From NCBI GenBank assembly GCA_937973555.1, contig CALJKL010000030.1, positions 27,163 to 91,162 of the forward strand: a stretch of 64,000 nt of DNA, in the 5' to 3' direction. Under the pieces are notes generated by a model, which saw only the letters and a program-made list of their open reading frames with translations, was not told the origin of the DNA and searched no databases. The stretch is from an uncultured Flavobacteriales bacterium (GTDB lineage Bacteria; Bacteroidota; Bacteroidia; Flavobacteriales; Weeksellaceae). Positions 24,601-33,100 of the stretch are shown in pieces. Numbering within the stretch: the first letter of the stretch is position 1; every line of letters begins with the position of its first letter. A program made the translations under genes and the position numbers.

Positions 24601-24608
24601 CAAAGGTA
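24601..24608 (-). promoter_or_regulatory. Promoter -7 box of the thr operon
   Basis: TACCTTTG on the minus strand, just upstream of the leader-peptide ATG, giving a 5' end about 5-8 nt before it. A TCTG at a 17-nt spacing is the nearest -33 match. Confidence 0.6.
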
Positions 24609-24697
24609 TGGATTTATTTTAAAAACAGATTTTTTTTTGAATAATTGTATGTTAATTATTTGTAAACAAATAAAATTTAACAAAAACGATTTAACAT

Positions 24698-24721
24698 AAA
24701 AAAACGGACCGAAGTCCGTTT
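24698..24721 (-). terminator. Terminator of the yicC-gmk-nadA operon
   Basis: AACGGAC / GTCCGTT with a tetraloop, followed on the minus strand by seven T, 21 bp past the nadA stop. Remaining sequence of the 24397-24741 spacer (24609-24697) is AT-rich and without other features. Confidence 0.85.
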
Positions 24722-24741
24722 CTAGTTTATTGAATTATTTA

Positions 24742-25758
24742 TTACTTAATTGCTTTAGAAAGTTCGAGCATGGCCTCAATAGGCTTTAATGCCCTCAAGC
24801 GAAGTTCTTCATCCATGGTGATTTCAGGCAATTCGTATTTCATGCACAAGTAGAGTTTCTCTAGGGTATTTCTCTTCATAAAGAAACACTCGCTGCAATT
24901 GCAGGTCTCATCGTATACCAAAGCAGGAATCAATTCCTTGTGTGGTGCACGCTTTTTCATTTCGTGCAAAATCCCTTCTTCAGTAGCCACAATAAATTTT
25001 TGACAATCATCTTTTTCTACATAATCCAACAGCGCCGAAGTAGAACCGACAAAATGCGCCAAATCCAAAACCGCCGTTTCAGATTCTGGATGGGCTATCA
25101 ATTTAGCATCTGGATTTTCGGCCAATTGCTTGGCAATTCTTTCCATAGAAAAAGCCTCATGTACGATACAGCTTCCGTCCCAAAGAATCATTTCTCTGCC
25201 CGTTTTTTTCATCAGGTATCTTCCCAAATTTTTATCCGGTGCAAAGATGATTGGTCTATCTTTTGGGAGAGCCTTTATGATGGTTTCTGCATTAGAACTG
25301 GTGACAATGATATCAGATTCTGCCTTGGTCTCGGCATTACAGTTGATGTAAGTAGCAATAAGGGCATCGGGATATTTTTCACGCATTTTGCGAAGGCCTT
25401 CTCCGCTACAATTATCTGCCAAAGAACAACCCGCCAAAGTATCCGGCAAAACCACTTTTTTAGTTGGGTTCAATATTTTCGCAGCTTCAGCCATAAAATG
25501 AACCCCACAAAAGGCAATCATGTCAGCATCTGTATTTTTTGCAAATCTTGCCAACTGAAGAGAATCTCCTAACTCATCTGCGATATCCTGAATTTCTCCT
25601 GGCTGGTAATAATGAGCCAATATAACTGCATTTTTCTCTTTTTTAAGGTCAAGAATAGCCTTTACCAATTCTTCTCCCTTAGGGATTTGAAATGCCTTTA
25701 TATCTAAAAATCCTTTTACAGGTAGATTTGCTTTTGCAGTATCCAATGTATGTTCCAT
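24742..25758 (-). CDS. nadA: Quinolinate synthase A
   Basis: A 338-residue [4Fe-4S] enzyme that condenses iminoaspartate with dihydroxyacetone phosphate to quinolinate for NAD synthesis. Visible features: NAVILAHYYQPGEIQDIAD, FCGVHFMAEAAKILNP with a cluster Cys, AGCSLADNCSGEGLRKM, and the C-terminal CNCSEC cluster motif. ATG 25758 is chosen because the family begins with a short leader before KANLPVKGFLDI and this Met follows the gmk stop; longer starts at 25785/25779 would overlap gmk. Last gene of yicC-gmk-nadA. Confidence 0.95.
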   Translation of the reverse strand: MEHTLDTAKANLPVKGFLDIKAFQIPKGEELVKAILDLKKEKNAVILAHYYQPGEIQDIADELGDSLQLARFAKNTDADMIAFCGVHFMAEAAKILNPTKKVVLPDTLAGCSLADNCSGEGLRKMREKYPDALIATYINCNAETKAESDIIVTSSNAETIIKALPKDRPIIFAPDKNLGRYLMKKTGREMILWDGSCIVHEAFSMERIAKQLAENPDAKLIAHPESETAVLDLAHFVGSTSALLDYVEKDDCQKFIVATEEGILHEMKKRAPHKELIPALVYDETCNCSECFFMKRNTLEKLYLCMKYELPEITMDEELRLRALKPIEAMLELSKAIK

Positions 25759-25768
25759 ATTTTTGGGG

Positions 25769-26338
25769 CTATAAATCATTTTCAATAAAATGACTGATTA
25801 ACCTCTCTATCTCTTTTTTGGCCACTTCTAGATCATCATTAATGATGATTTCGTCAAATTCCTCAGCATACGTCATTTCTTCTTTGGCCTTTGTCACTCT
25901 TGTTTTGATGGTATCCAGGTCATCCGTAGCTCTGTCTATCAATCTTCGTTCCAATTCTTCAATAGAAGGGGGAGAAATGAAAATAGACAATGCTTTTTCC
26001 TGAAAAATATTCTTAAGGCTAATGCCGCCTTTTACATCTACATCAAAAATCACCACTTTTCCTTGCTTCCAGATTCTTTCCACTTCAGATTTTAAGGTGC
26101 CATAAAATTTGTCTTGATACACTTCTTCATGTTCTACAAAAGCATCTTCTGAAATCAGTTTTTTGAATTCAGCAACAGATAGAAAATAATAATCTTTGCC
26201 ATGTACCTCATCCCCTCTTAGAGCTCTGGTAGTGGCAGAAATAGAAAACTGCAATTGTGGAAAAACCTTCAAACAATGCTTTACCAAAGTGGTTTTGCCG
26301 CTTCCGGAAGGTGCTGAAAATATAATTACTTTATTCAT
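25769..26338 (-). CDS. gmk: Guanylate kinase
   Basis: A 189-residue kinase that makes GDP from GMP. P-loop APSGSGKTTL at residues 9-18, then the GMP-binding segment ISATTRALRGDEVHGKDYYFL, EHEEVYQDKFYGT, VIFDVDVKGG and ERRLIDRATDD. Length is typical. It lies 6 bp after yicC, the conserved yicC-gmk order. Confidence 0.97.
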   Translation of the reverse strand: MNKVIIFSAPSGSGKTTLVKHCLKVFPQLQFSISATTRALRGDEVHGKDYYFLSVAEFKKLISEDAFVEHEEVYQDKFYGTLKSEVERIWKQGKVVIFDVDVKGGISLKNIFQEKALSIFISPPSIEELERRLIDRATDDLDTIKTRVTKAKEEMTYAEEFDEIIINDDLEVAKKEIERLISHFIENDL

Positions 26339-26344
26339 ATATCT

Positions 26345-27202
26345 TTATAGCACGTTCAATGTCTGTTCCTTAATTTTTTCCAAATCATCCTTCATCATTA
26401 CCACCAATTTTTGGATTTCATGATGGTTGGCTTTAGAACCCAAGGTATTGATTTCTCTACCGATTTCCTGTGCAATAAAACCCAGCTTCTTACCATTGAA
26501 TTCTTCATTCTTCATCACCTCTTCATAATACTTAATATGCTGAGCAAGACGAACCTTTTCTTCGGAAATGTCTAATTTTTCTGTATAATAGGCCAATTCT
26601 TGGTAAAATCTGGTTTCGTCTATATTTTTGAATTCTGATAAAGTATTTTGGTATCTCTCTTTTACCGAAATCAATCTTTCTTCTTCAAAAGGACTTACTT
26701 TTTCTAAGTTTATTTCTATATTCTTGAGATTTTTAAAAAGCTCTTCTTCTAAAATAGAACCTTCTGTTTTACGAAAAGCAATAAATTTTCCTATTGCTTC
26801 CGTAAGCATACTTAATAAAAACTTCCACTCTTCTTCATCCAATTCGGCTGGTTTTCCATTGATGGCTTCCGGCATCCTCATGGCCATCTTAAGATATTCA
26901 AACTCCTCTGCATTGGGAGATATTTCTCTCAACTGGCTCATATAAGCTTTTACAATATCCTGATTGATTTTTACATCATTACCGTCTTCGATGGTTTCGA
27001 AATTAATATAGCAATCTACTTTACCTCTAAAAATAGAGTCATTCAGGATTTTTCTCACATCGAATTCCTTTTCTTTATAGCGAAGAGGAATCCTTAAATT
27101 CAAATCAAAAGTTTTACTGTTAAGAGATTTAAGCTCAATGCTTATTTTTTTAGTTTCGAAAATTCCTTCGGCCCTACCGAAGCCCGTCATTGATAGAATC
27201 AT
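26345..27202 (-). CDS. yicC: YicC family endoribonuclease-like protein
   Basis: A 285-residue protein of the YicC family, some members of which are endoribonucleases. It opens with the diagnostic ILSMTGFGRAE, continues with ELKSLNSKTFDLNLRIP and ends with the DUF1732 core FIAQEIGREINTLGSKANHH. First gene of the operon with gmk. The ATG matches the family start exactly. Confidence 0.93.
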   Translation of the reverse strand: MILSMTGFGRAEGIFETKKISIELKSLNSKTFDLNLRIPLRYKEKEFDVRKILNDSIFRGKVDCYINFETIEDGNDVKINQDIVKAYMSQLREISPNAEEFEYLKMAMRMPEAINGKPAELDEEEWKFLLSMLTEAIGKFIAFRKTEGSILEEELFKNLKNIEINLEKVSPFEEERLISVKERYQNTLSEFKNIDETRFYQELAYYTEKLDISEEKVRLAQHIKYYEEVMKNEEFNGKKLGFIAQEIGREINTLGSKANHHEIQKLVVMMKDDLEKIKEQTLNVL

Positions 27203-27310
27203 ATGTTTGTATATCTAGTTACAAAGATATGAAAAGATCTATTTACTTAAAGTAAATATCCGTGAGGTTTGTGTTGATAAATTTATCTTTAGAAATCCTC
27301 AAAACTTTTG

Positions 27311-27318
27311 TAAATTTG
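27311..27318 (+). promoter_or_regulatory. Promoter -7 box of lpxK
   Basis: TAAATTTG, 5 nt before the lpxK ATG, with TTTA (3/4 of TTTG) 19 nt upstream. Leaderless transcript expected. Confidence 0.6.
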
Positions 27319-27323
27319 CCGCC

Positions 27324-28349
27324 ATGAAAAGATGGTACCTCTACCCTTTTTCCTTGGTATATCATTTGGTAACTGCATTGCGCAACAGATTGTATGGCTG
27401 GGGAGTTTTTTCTTCAACAAAATTTAAGACTCCAATAATTGGTGTCGGTAATCTTTCTATGGGCGGAAGCGGAAAATCGCCAATGGTAATGTATTTGGCG
27501 GAAATGTTGTCTAAAAATTTTAGAACCGGCGTCCTTTCCAGAGGATATGGAAGAAAAACCAAGGGATATGGCATCGTAAACTATGACAGTACCTACAAAA
27601 TGGTAGGAGATGAAGCTATGCAACTTTTTGAACGTTTCAGAAACAAATTTGTAATAGGTGTTTGTGAAGACAGAGTATATGGTGCTAAAAAGATTATCGA
27701 TGATATGGATCTAGATGTCCTTTTGTTAGACGACAGTTTTCAGCACAGAAAAATAAATCCCGGCTTCAATATTCTGCTTACTGATTATAATGATCCTTAT
27801 TTTAAAGATTTTCTTTTACCTGCTGGAAACTTAAGAGAAAGCAGAAGGGGCGCCAAAAGAGCAGATATTATTGTGGTAACCAAATGTCCAGAGATATTGA
27901 CAGAAGAAAAAAAACAATTTTATATCTCTAGAATAAAGCCAAAATATTATCAGAAAGTTTTTTTCTCATCCATCAATTATGACGAAAACATTATCAACAA
28001 AAGACAGTTGATCCCAGTACAGAATTTAGATTATTATGATATTCTTCTGGTAACGGGAATTGCAAATCCTACTCTTGTTGAAAAAGAATTGAGCAGGTAT
28101 TCTCAACGCATAAAACATCTTAGGTACAGAGACCATCATGCTTTCAGTATTGAAGATATGGAGCATATTAGAGAAGAATATGAAAAATTAGGAGAATATA
28201 AAATCATCCTGACTACCGAAAAAGATTATGTTCGATTGAAAACTTTCGATTATCTCAGAGAAAAACTTTTCTATTGGCCTATTAACATTGAAATAGACCA
28301 TCCGAAAGAGTTCAATCAAATCATTCAAGACTTTATAAAGAACAACTAA
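27324..28349 (+). CDS. lpxK: Tetraacyldisaccharide 4'-kinase
   Basis: A 341-residue inner-membrane-associated kinase that adds the 4'-phosphate to the lipid A precursor. It has an N-terminal hydrophobic anchor (YPFSLVYHLVTALRNRLYGW), the Walker A-like VGNLSMGGSGKSPMV near residues 42-56, LSRGYGRKTKGY, DDSFQHRKI and LLPAGNLRE. Length fits the family. It confirms a lipid A-containing outer membrane. Monocistronic, with a short leader and a strong terminator. Confidence 0.96.
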   Translation: MKRWYLYPFSLVYHLVTALRNRLYGWGVFSSTKFKTPIIGVGNLSMGGSGKSPMVMYLAEMLSKNFRTGVLSRGYGRKTKGYGIVNYDSTYKMVGDEAMQLFERFRNKFVIGVCEDRVYGAKKIIDDMDLDVLLLDDSFQHRKINPGFNILLTDYNDPYFKDFLLPAGNLRESRRGAKRADIIVVTKCPEILTEEKKQFYISRIKPKYYQKVFFSSINYDENIINKRQLIPVQNLDYYDILLVTGIANPTLVEKELSRYSQRIKHLRYRDHHAFSIEDMEHIREEYEKLGEYKIILTTEKDYVRLKTFDYLREKLFYWPINIEIDHPKEFNQIIQDFIKNN

Positions 28350-28361
28350 AATAAGATCCTA

Positions 28362-28396
28362 GAAAGCCTCTCATACATTGAGAGGCTTTCATTTTT
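28362..28396 (+). terminator. Terminator of lpxK
   Basis: A 12-bp stem (GAAAGCCTCTCA and complement) with a 5-nt loop, then a T6 tract on the plus strand. Confidence 0.85.
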
Positions 28397-28407
28397 TAAA
28401 AAATTGT

Positions 28408-29685
28408 TTATTTTTTTATGATTTTTTGTAAATCAGATGAATGGCCATCAATAGAGGTTGTTATTTTCAATCCTAAAACATCTGCAATAAGAGGATAAAC
28501 ATCCACATTAGGGAATTCTTTGATTTCAATATCATTTTTAAATTGATCTCCCCAAGCAAAAAAAACAGCTTTCATTTCATTGGTCACCCAAGGATTATAG
28601 CCATGTTTTCCTGCTGAAGTTTTTTTTCCTTTTTCCAAAAAAACATTAGGCGCTTTGGGCACCAAAAGAATTTGTCCTATCCTTTGATATTTATCGTCTT
28701 TAGTGCTAAAATGAAGCTTTTTAGGAAATTTTTTAGTAAGCATTACATCATATTGCTCTGTTTTGTTTTTCCTTAAAAAACGATACACTTCTTTTATTTC
28801 TGCAGGATTTTTAACCACTACTCTTAATAGGGTTTGCGAATTATAAAAATCAAATCGGTCTTTATCCAAAAGTATCTCAGGAATTGGTAAAGGATATTCT
28901 TTATTTACGTTTACCATTCCATGATCTGATACGAATATGAAATTTACATTTTTAAGTCCCAAATCATTTACTTTCTTCACCAAATCGCCCACCGCTGCAT
29001 CTACTGATTTCACTGCTATTTCCGTTTCTTTTTCTTCGGGGCCAAAATGGTGACCTGCAGCATCTACATCTGGAAAATATAATGAGATAAAATGCGGACG
29101 AACATCTTCCGGCAACCTTAGCCAATTGACCACTTTTGTAATTCTTTCTTTGGGTGAAAATTTTTCGTGATAATGATAATAATACGTAGGCCTCATTGAT
29201 CCCGCATCACTAGCAGCCCCTACCCAATGAAGCGATGCAGAAACAACTCCTTGTTGCTCTGCCAAACTCCAAAGAGGATTTCCTCCATACCATTTGCCTG
29301 CTTCTGCATTTTCTTTTTTGTTCATGGCATAAGACTCTTTCCATTGATAATCATAGAAAAAATTATCTATCAAGCCATGATGTGATGGGTACAGGCCAGT
29401 AATAAGTGTCCAATGGTTAGGAAATGTAATACTGGGATAACTGGGTAACATGGCTTTTGCCTTAACCCCTGCGTTTGAAAATTTCAATAGATTTTCTGCA
29501 TGATATTTTTGAGCATAATCATACCTGAAACCATCTGCAGAGATAAGGATAAGATAAGGTTTTTCTTTGGCTGCGACAGAGTTTACTCGATTAGGAACCA
29601 CTACTTGGGCGGTATCAATAGATATGTTTTGGGAAAAAATATTTAAGAATAAAAAAAGGAAGATTATTGAATACCGTTTTGCCAT
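28408..29685 (-). CDS. Secreted alkaline phosphatase superfamily protein (nucleotide pyrophosphatase/phosphodiesterase type)
   Basis: A 425-residue exported metalloenzyme. Signal peptide MAKRYSIIFLFLFLNIFSQ, then the NPP core: LILISADGFRYDY (metal Asp), PSYPSITFPNHWTLITG with the Thr nucleophile, DVDAAGHHFGPE, VSDHGM, and GKHGYNP near the C-terminus. These residues match ectonucleotide pyrophosphatase/phosphodiesterases, which hydrolyse nucleotide or phospho-diester bonds in the periplasm or outside. ATG 29685 is used because the longer TTG frame starts inside the promoter. Confidence 0.92.
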   Translation of the reverse strand: MAKRYSIIFLFLFLNIFSQNISIDTAQVVVPNRVNSVAAKEKPYLILISADGFRYDYAQKYHAENLLKFSNAGVKAKAMLPSYPSITFPNHWTLITGLYPSHHGLIDNFFYDYQWKESYAMNKKENAEAGKWYGGNPLWSLAEQQGVVSASLHWVGAASDAGSMRPTYYYHYHEKFSPKERITKVVNWLRLPEDVRPHFISLYFPDVDAAGHHFGPEEKETEIAVKSVDAAVGDLVKKVNDLGLKNVNFIFVSDHGMVNVNKEYPLPIPEILLDKDRFDFYNSQTLLRVVVKNPAEIKEVYRFLRKNKTEQYDVMLTKKFPKKLHFSTKDDKYQRIGQILLVPKAPNVFLEKGKKTSAGKHGYNPWVTNEMKAVFFAWGDQFKNDIEIKEFPNVDVYPLIADVLGLKITTSIDGHSSDLQKIIKK

Positions 29686-29700
29686 AATGAGATATTTTAA

Positions 29701-29708
29701 CAAAGTTA
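29701..29708 (-). promoter_or_regulatory. Promoter -7 box of the phosphodiesterase gene
   Basis: TAACTTTG on the minus strand, 15 nt before ATG 29685; it excludes the TTG at 29703 as a start. Confidence 0.6.
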
Positions 29709-29733
29709 AAAAATAATCCTTGTTTTATGAAAA

Positions 29734-29762
29734 CAAAAAATCCCGACCTAAAGCCGGGATTT
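29734..29762 (-). terminator. Terminator after the DUF3467 gene
   Basis: AAATCCCG / CGGGATTT with loop, then T6 on the minus strand, 22 bp past the stop at 29784. Confidence 0.85.
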
Positions 29763-29783
29763 GAAATATATAAGATATTCTTC

Positions 29784-30083
29784 TTATGCTTGTGCATCTC
29801 CACCTACTACGAAAGGCTCAACGTCTTTGATTTCTCCGAACTGAGCTTCATAGTTTTGAACATTTTGCTGTAATGCTGCCAATACTCTTTTTGCATGAAG
29901 TGGAGCAATAATTACTCTGCTTCTTACTTTAGCTTGCTGTACACCTGGCATTAATTGGATGAAGTCTAAAACGAATTCAGATGGAGAGTGGTTTACCAAT
30001 GCTAAGTTAGCATATACTCCGGCTGCTACTACTTCGTTTAATTCAATATTGATATTATTTGGATCGTTGTTTTGATTTTCCAT
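29784..30083 (-). CDS. DUF3467 family protein
   Basis: A 99-residue cytoplasmic protein matching DUF3467: IELNEVVAAGVYANLALVNH, EFVLDFIQLMPGV, AKVRSRVIIAP and the amphipathic HAKRVLAALQQNV helix. Function unknown. It regularly follows rpoC in Bacteroidetes, as here. A strong hairpin separates it from rpoC, so expression may come from partial read-through. Confidence 0.92.
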   Translation of the reverse strand: MENQNNDPNNINIELNEVVAAGVYANLALVNHSPSEFVLDFIQLMPGVQQAKVRSRVIIAPLHAKRVLAALQQNVQNYEAQFGEIKDVEPFVVGGDAQA

Positions 30084-30120
30084 TTTTTAAAATTTTAATG
30101 TTAAAATTGATTTTTATTTT

Positions 30121-30166
30121 CAAAAAAATAAGGTTTAATGAGCAGTTTCCTGACATTAAACCTTAT
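30121..30166 (-). terminator. Terminator of the rpoBC transcript
   Basis: A 13-bp perfect stem (ATAAGGTTTAATG / CATTAAACCTTAT) with a 13-nt loop, then T7 on the minus strand, 4 bp after the rpoC stop. Confidence 0.85.
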
Positions 30167-30170
30167 GATA

Positions 30171-33100
30171 TTAATTGATATCTTCGAATTCTTTGTTAGA
30201 ACCTACGATAACGTTTTGATACACTTTAAGACCTGTACCTGCAGGAATTCTATGTCCTACAATTACATTTTCTTTAAGGCCGTTCAATTCGTCTACTTTA
30301 CCAGACACTGCTGCCTCGTTTAGTACTTTAGTAGTTTCCTGGAATGATGCTGCAGACATGAAAGACTTAGTTTGAAGCGCTGCTCTTGTAATACCTTGTA
30401 ATACAGGCATTGCAGTTGCAGTAAGTGCTTCACGAACTTCTACCAACTGAAGATCTTCTCTCTTTAATTTAGAATTTTCGTCTCTCAATTCTCTTGCCGT
30501 AATCATTTGACCTGCTTTGAAGATTTTAGAATCTCCTGGCTCAGTAACTACTTTAAGACCGAATACTCTGTTGTTTTCTTCTAAGAAATCATACTTATGT
30601 TCTAAGCTTCCTTCTAAGAATTGGGTATCACCTCCGTCCACAATTTCTACTTTGGTCATCATCTGTCTTACGATGATTTCGAAATGCTTATCGTCGATTT
30701 TTACCCCTTGTAAACGGTATACTTCCTGAATTTCATTAACCAAATACTCTTGTACAGCAGTTGGACCTTTGATTTTCAAGATATCATCCGGAGTAACAGA
30801 ACCATCAGAAAGTGGTGCCCCCGCTCTCACGAAGTCATTTTCCTGAACGAGAATCTGGTTAGAAAGTTTCACCAAGTATTTCTTGATTTCACCTGTTTTA
30901 GATTCTACTATCAATTCACGATTACCTCTCTTGATTTTACCGTAAGAAACTACCCCGTCAATTTCAGTAACCACTGCTGGGTTAGAAGGATTTCTCGCTT
31001 CGAACAATTCGGTAACTCTCGGTAAACCACCGGTGATATCCCCTGCTTTCGCAGATTTTCTTGGGATTTTAATTAAGACCTTACCTGCCTTAATTTTTTC
31101 ACCATCATTTACCATCAAGTGGGCTCCTACAGGTAAGTTGTATGCTTTTTGCTCAACACCTTTAGAATCTACTACTCTAAGGGTAGGAATTGCTTTTTTA
31201 TTTCTTGATTCGGAGATTACTTTCTCTTCGAAACCGGTTTGTTCATCAATTTCCAATTGGAAAGAAACCCCTTGGATAATATCTTCGTATTCTACCTTAC
31301 CTGCAGTTTCTGCAATGATAACCGCGTTATATGGATCCCATTTCGCGATAAGGTCTCCTTTTTTCACTTTATCACCAGACTTCACAGAAAGGGCAGAACC
31401 ATAAGGTACGTTAGCCACCATCAAAGGTGTTCTTGCTGCATTGTCTGCTACCAAACGGAATTCAGTAGAACGAGAAATTACGATATCTGCTTCGTTTCCG
31501 TTTTCGTCTTCAGAGATAATGGTTCTCAATTCATCAAATTCTACAATACCGTCTCTTTTAGCAACGATGGTAGGATTTTCTGAAACGTTACCTGCTGTAC
31601 CCCCTTGGTGGAAGGTTCTCAAGGTTAACTGAGTACCCGGCTCCCCAATAGACTGTGCTGCAATTACCCCTACGGCTTCACCCATATGGATTGGTTTTCC
31701 TGTAGCTAGGTTACGTCCGTAACATTTCGCACAGATACCTTTTTTAGCTTCACATGTTAGTGGAGAACGAACTTCTAATGTTTCTATACCTGCATCTTGA
31801 ATTTTCTTAGCCAATTCTTCGCTGATGAGTTCATCTGCATTCACTAAGATTTCGTCGTTTTCAGGATTATAAACATCGTGTAGAGAAACTCTACCTAAGA
31901 TTCTTTCAGAAAGTTTTTCAACGATTTCATCATTTTTCTTAAGAGCAGAAACTTCAGTACCTCTTAATGTACCACAATCGTCTTCAGTAATGATAACGTC
32001 TTGTGCCACGTCTACCAATCTTCTGGTCAAGTAACCAGCATCGGCCGTTTTAAGAGCGGTATCCGCAAGACCTTTACGAGCACCGTGGGTAGAAATAAAG
32101 TATTCCAAAATGGATAAACCTTCTTTAAAGTTTGCCACAATTGGGTTTTCAATAATTTCTGCACCTACAGCACCAGCTTTTTGTGGTTTTGCCATCAAAC
32201 CTCTCATCCCTGATAACTGGCGAATCTGTTCTTTAGAACCCCTCGCACCAGAATCTAGCATCATGTATACAGAGTTGAAGCCACCTTTATCGGTTTTCAT
32301 TCTGCTCATTATCATTTCTGTTAATCCGGCGTTGGTATTCGTCCAAACGTCAATTACCTGGTTATAACGTTCTGTATCGGTAATAAGACCCATGTTGTAG
32401 TTTCCTTTGATTTCATCTACGGTTTCTACAGCCTGAGCAATCATTTTCTTTTTCTCTACAGGAACCACAATATCATTTAAACTAAATGAAAGACCTCCTT
32501 TGAATGCATTCATGTATCCAAGGTTTTTCATATCATCCAAGAATTTAACGGTAGTTGGGAAATCTGTATCTGCTAAGATACTACCAATTACGTTTCTTAA
32601 TGATTTTTTAGTTAACAATTCATTGATGTATCCTACTTGTTTTGGTACAATTTGGTTGAACAAAATTCTACCCACAGTAGTATCCTGAAGTTTTGTTACT
32701 ATTTCTCCTTCTTCAGTTTTGAAAGGAAGTCTACATCTTACTTTAGCGTTCAGAGAAACTTGTCCTTCAGCATAAGCAATCTCTACTTCTTCCGGAGAAT
32801 AGAATACCAAACCTTCCCCTTTTACTTTGTGGTCTTCAGTAGAACTGGCTTCTTTGGTCATGAAATATAGACCCAAAACCATGTCCTGAGAAGGTACCGT
32901 AATAGGAGAACCGTTGGCAGGGTTCAAGATATTCTGAGAACCAAGCATTAATAATTGTGCTTCCAAAATAGCCTCAGGTCCTAAAGGTAAGTGTACCGCC
33001 ATCTGGTCACCATCAAAGTCGGCGTTGAATGCCGTAGTTACCAATGGGTGCAATTGAATAGCCTTACCTTCAATCATTTTAGGCTGGAAAGCCTGTATAC

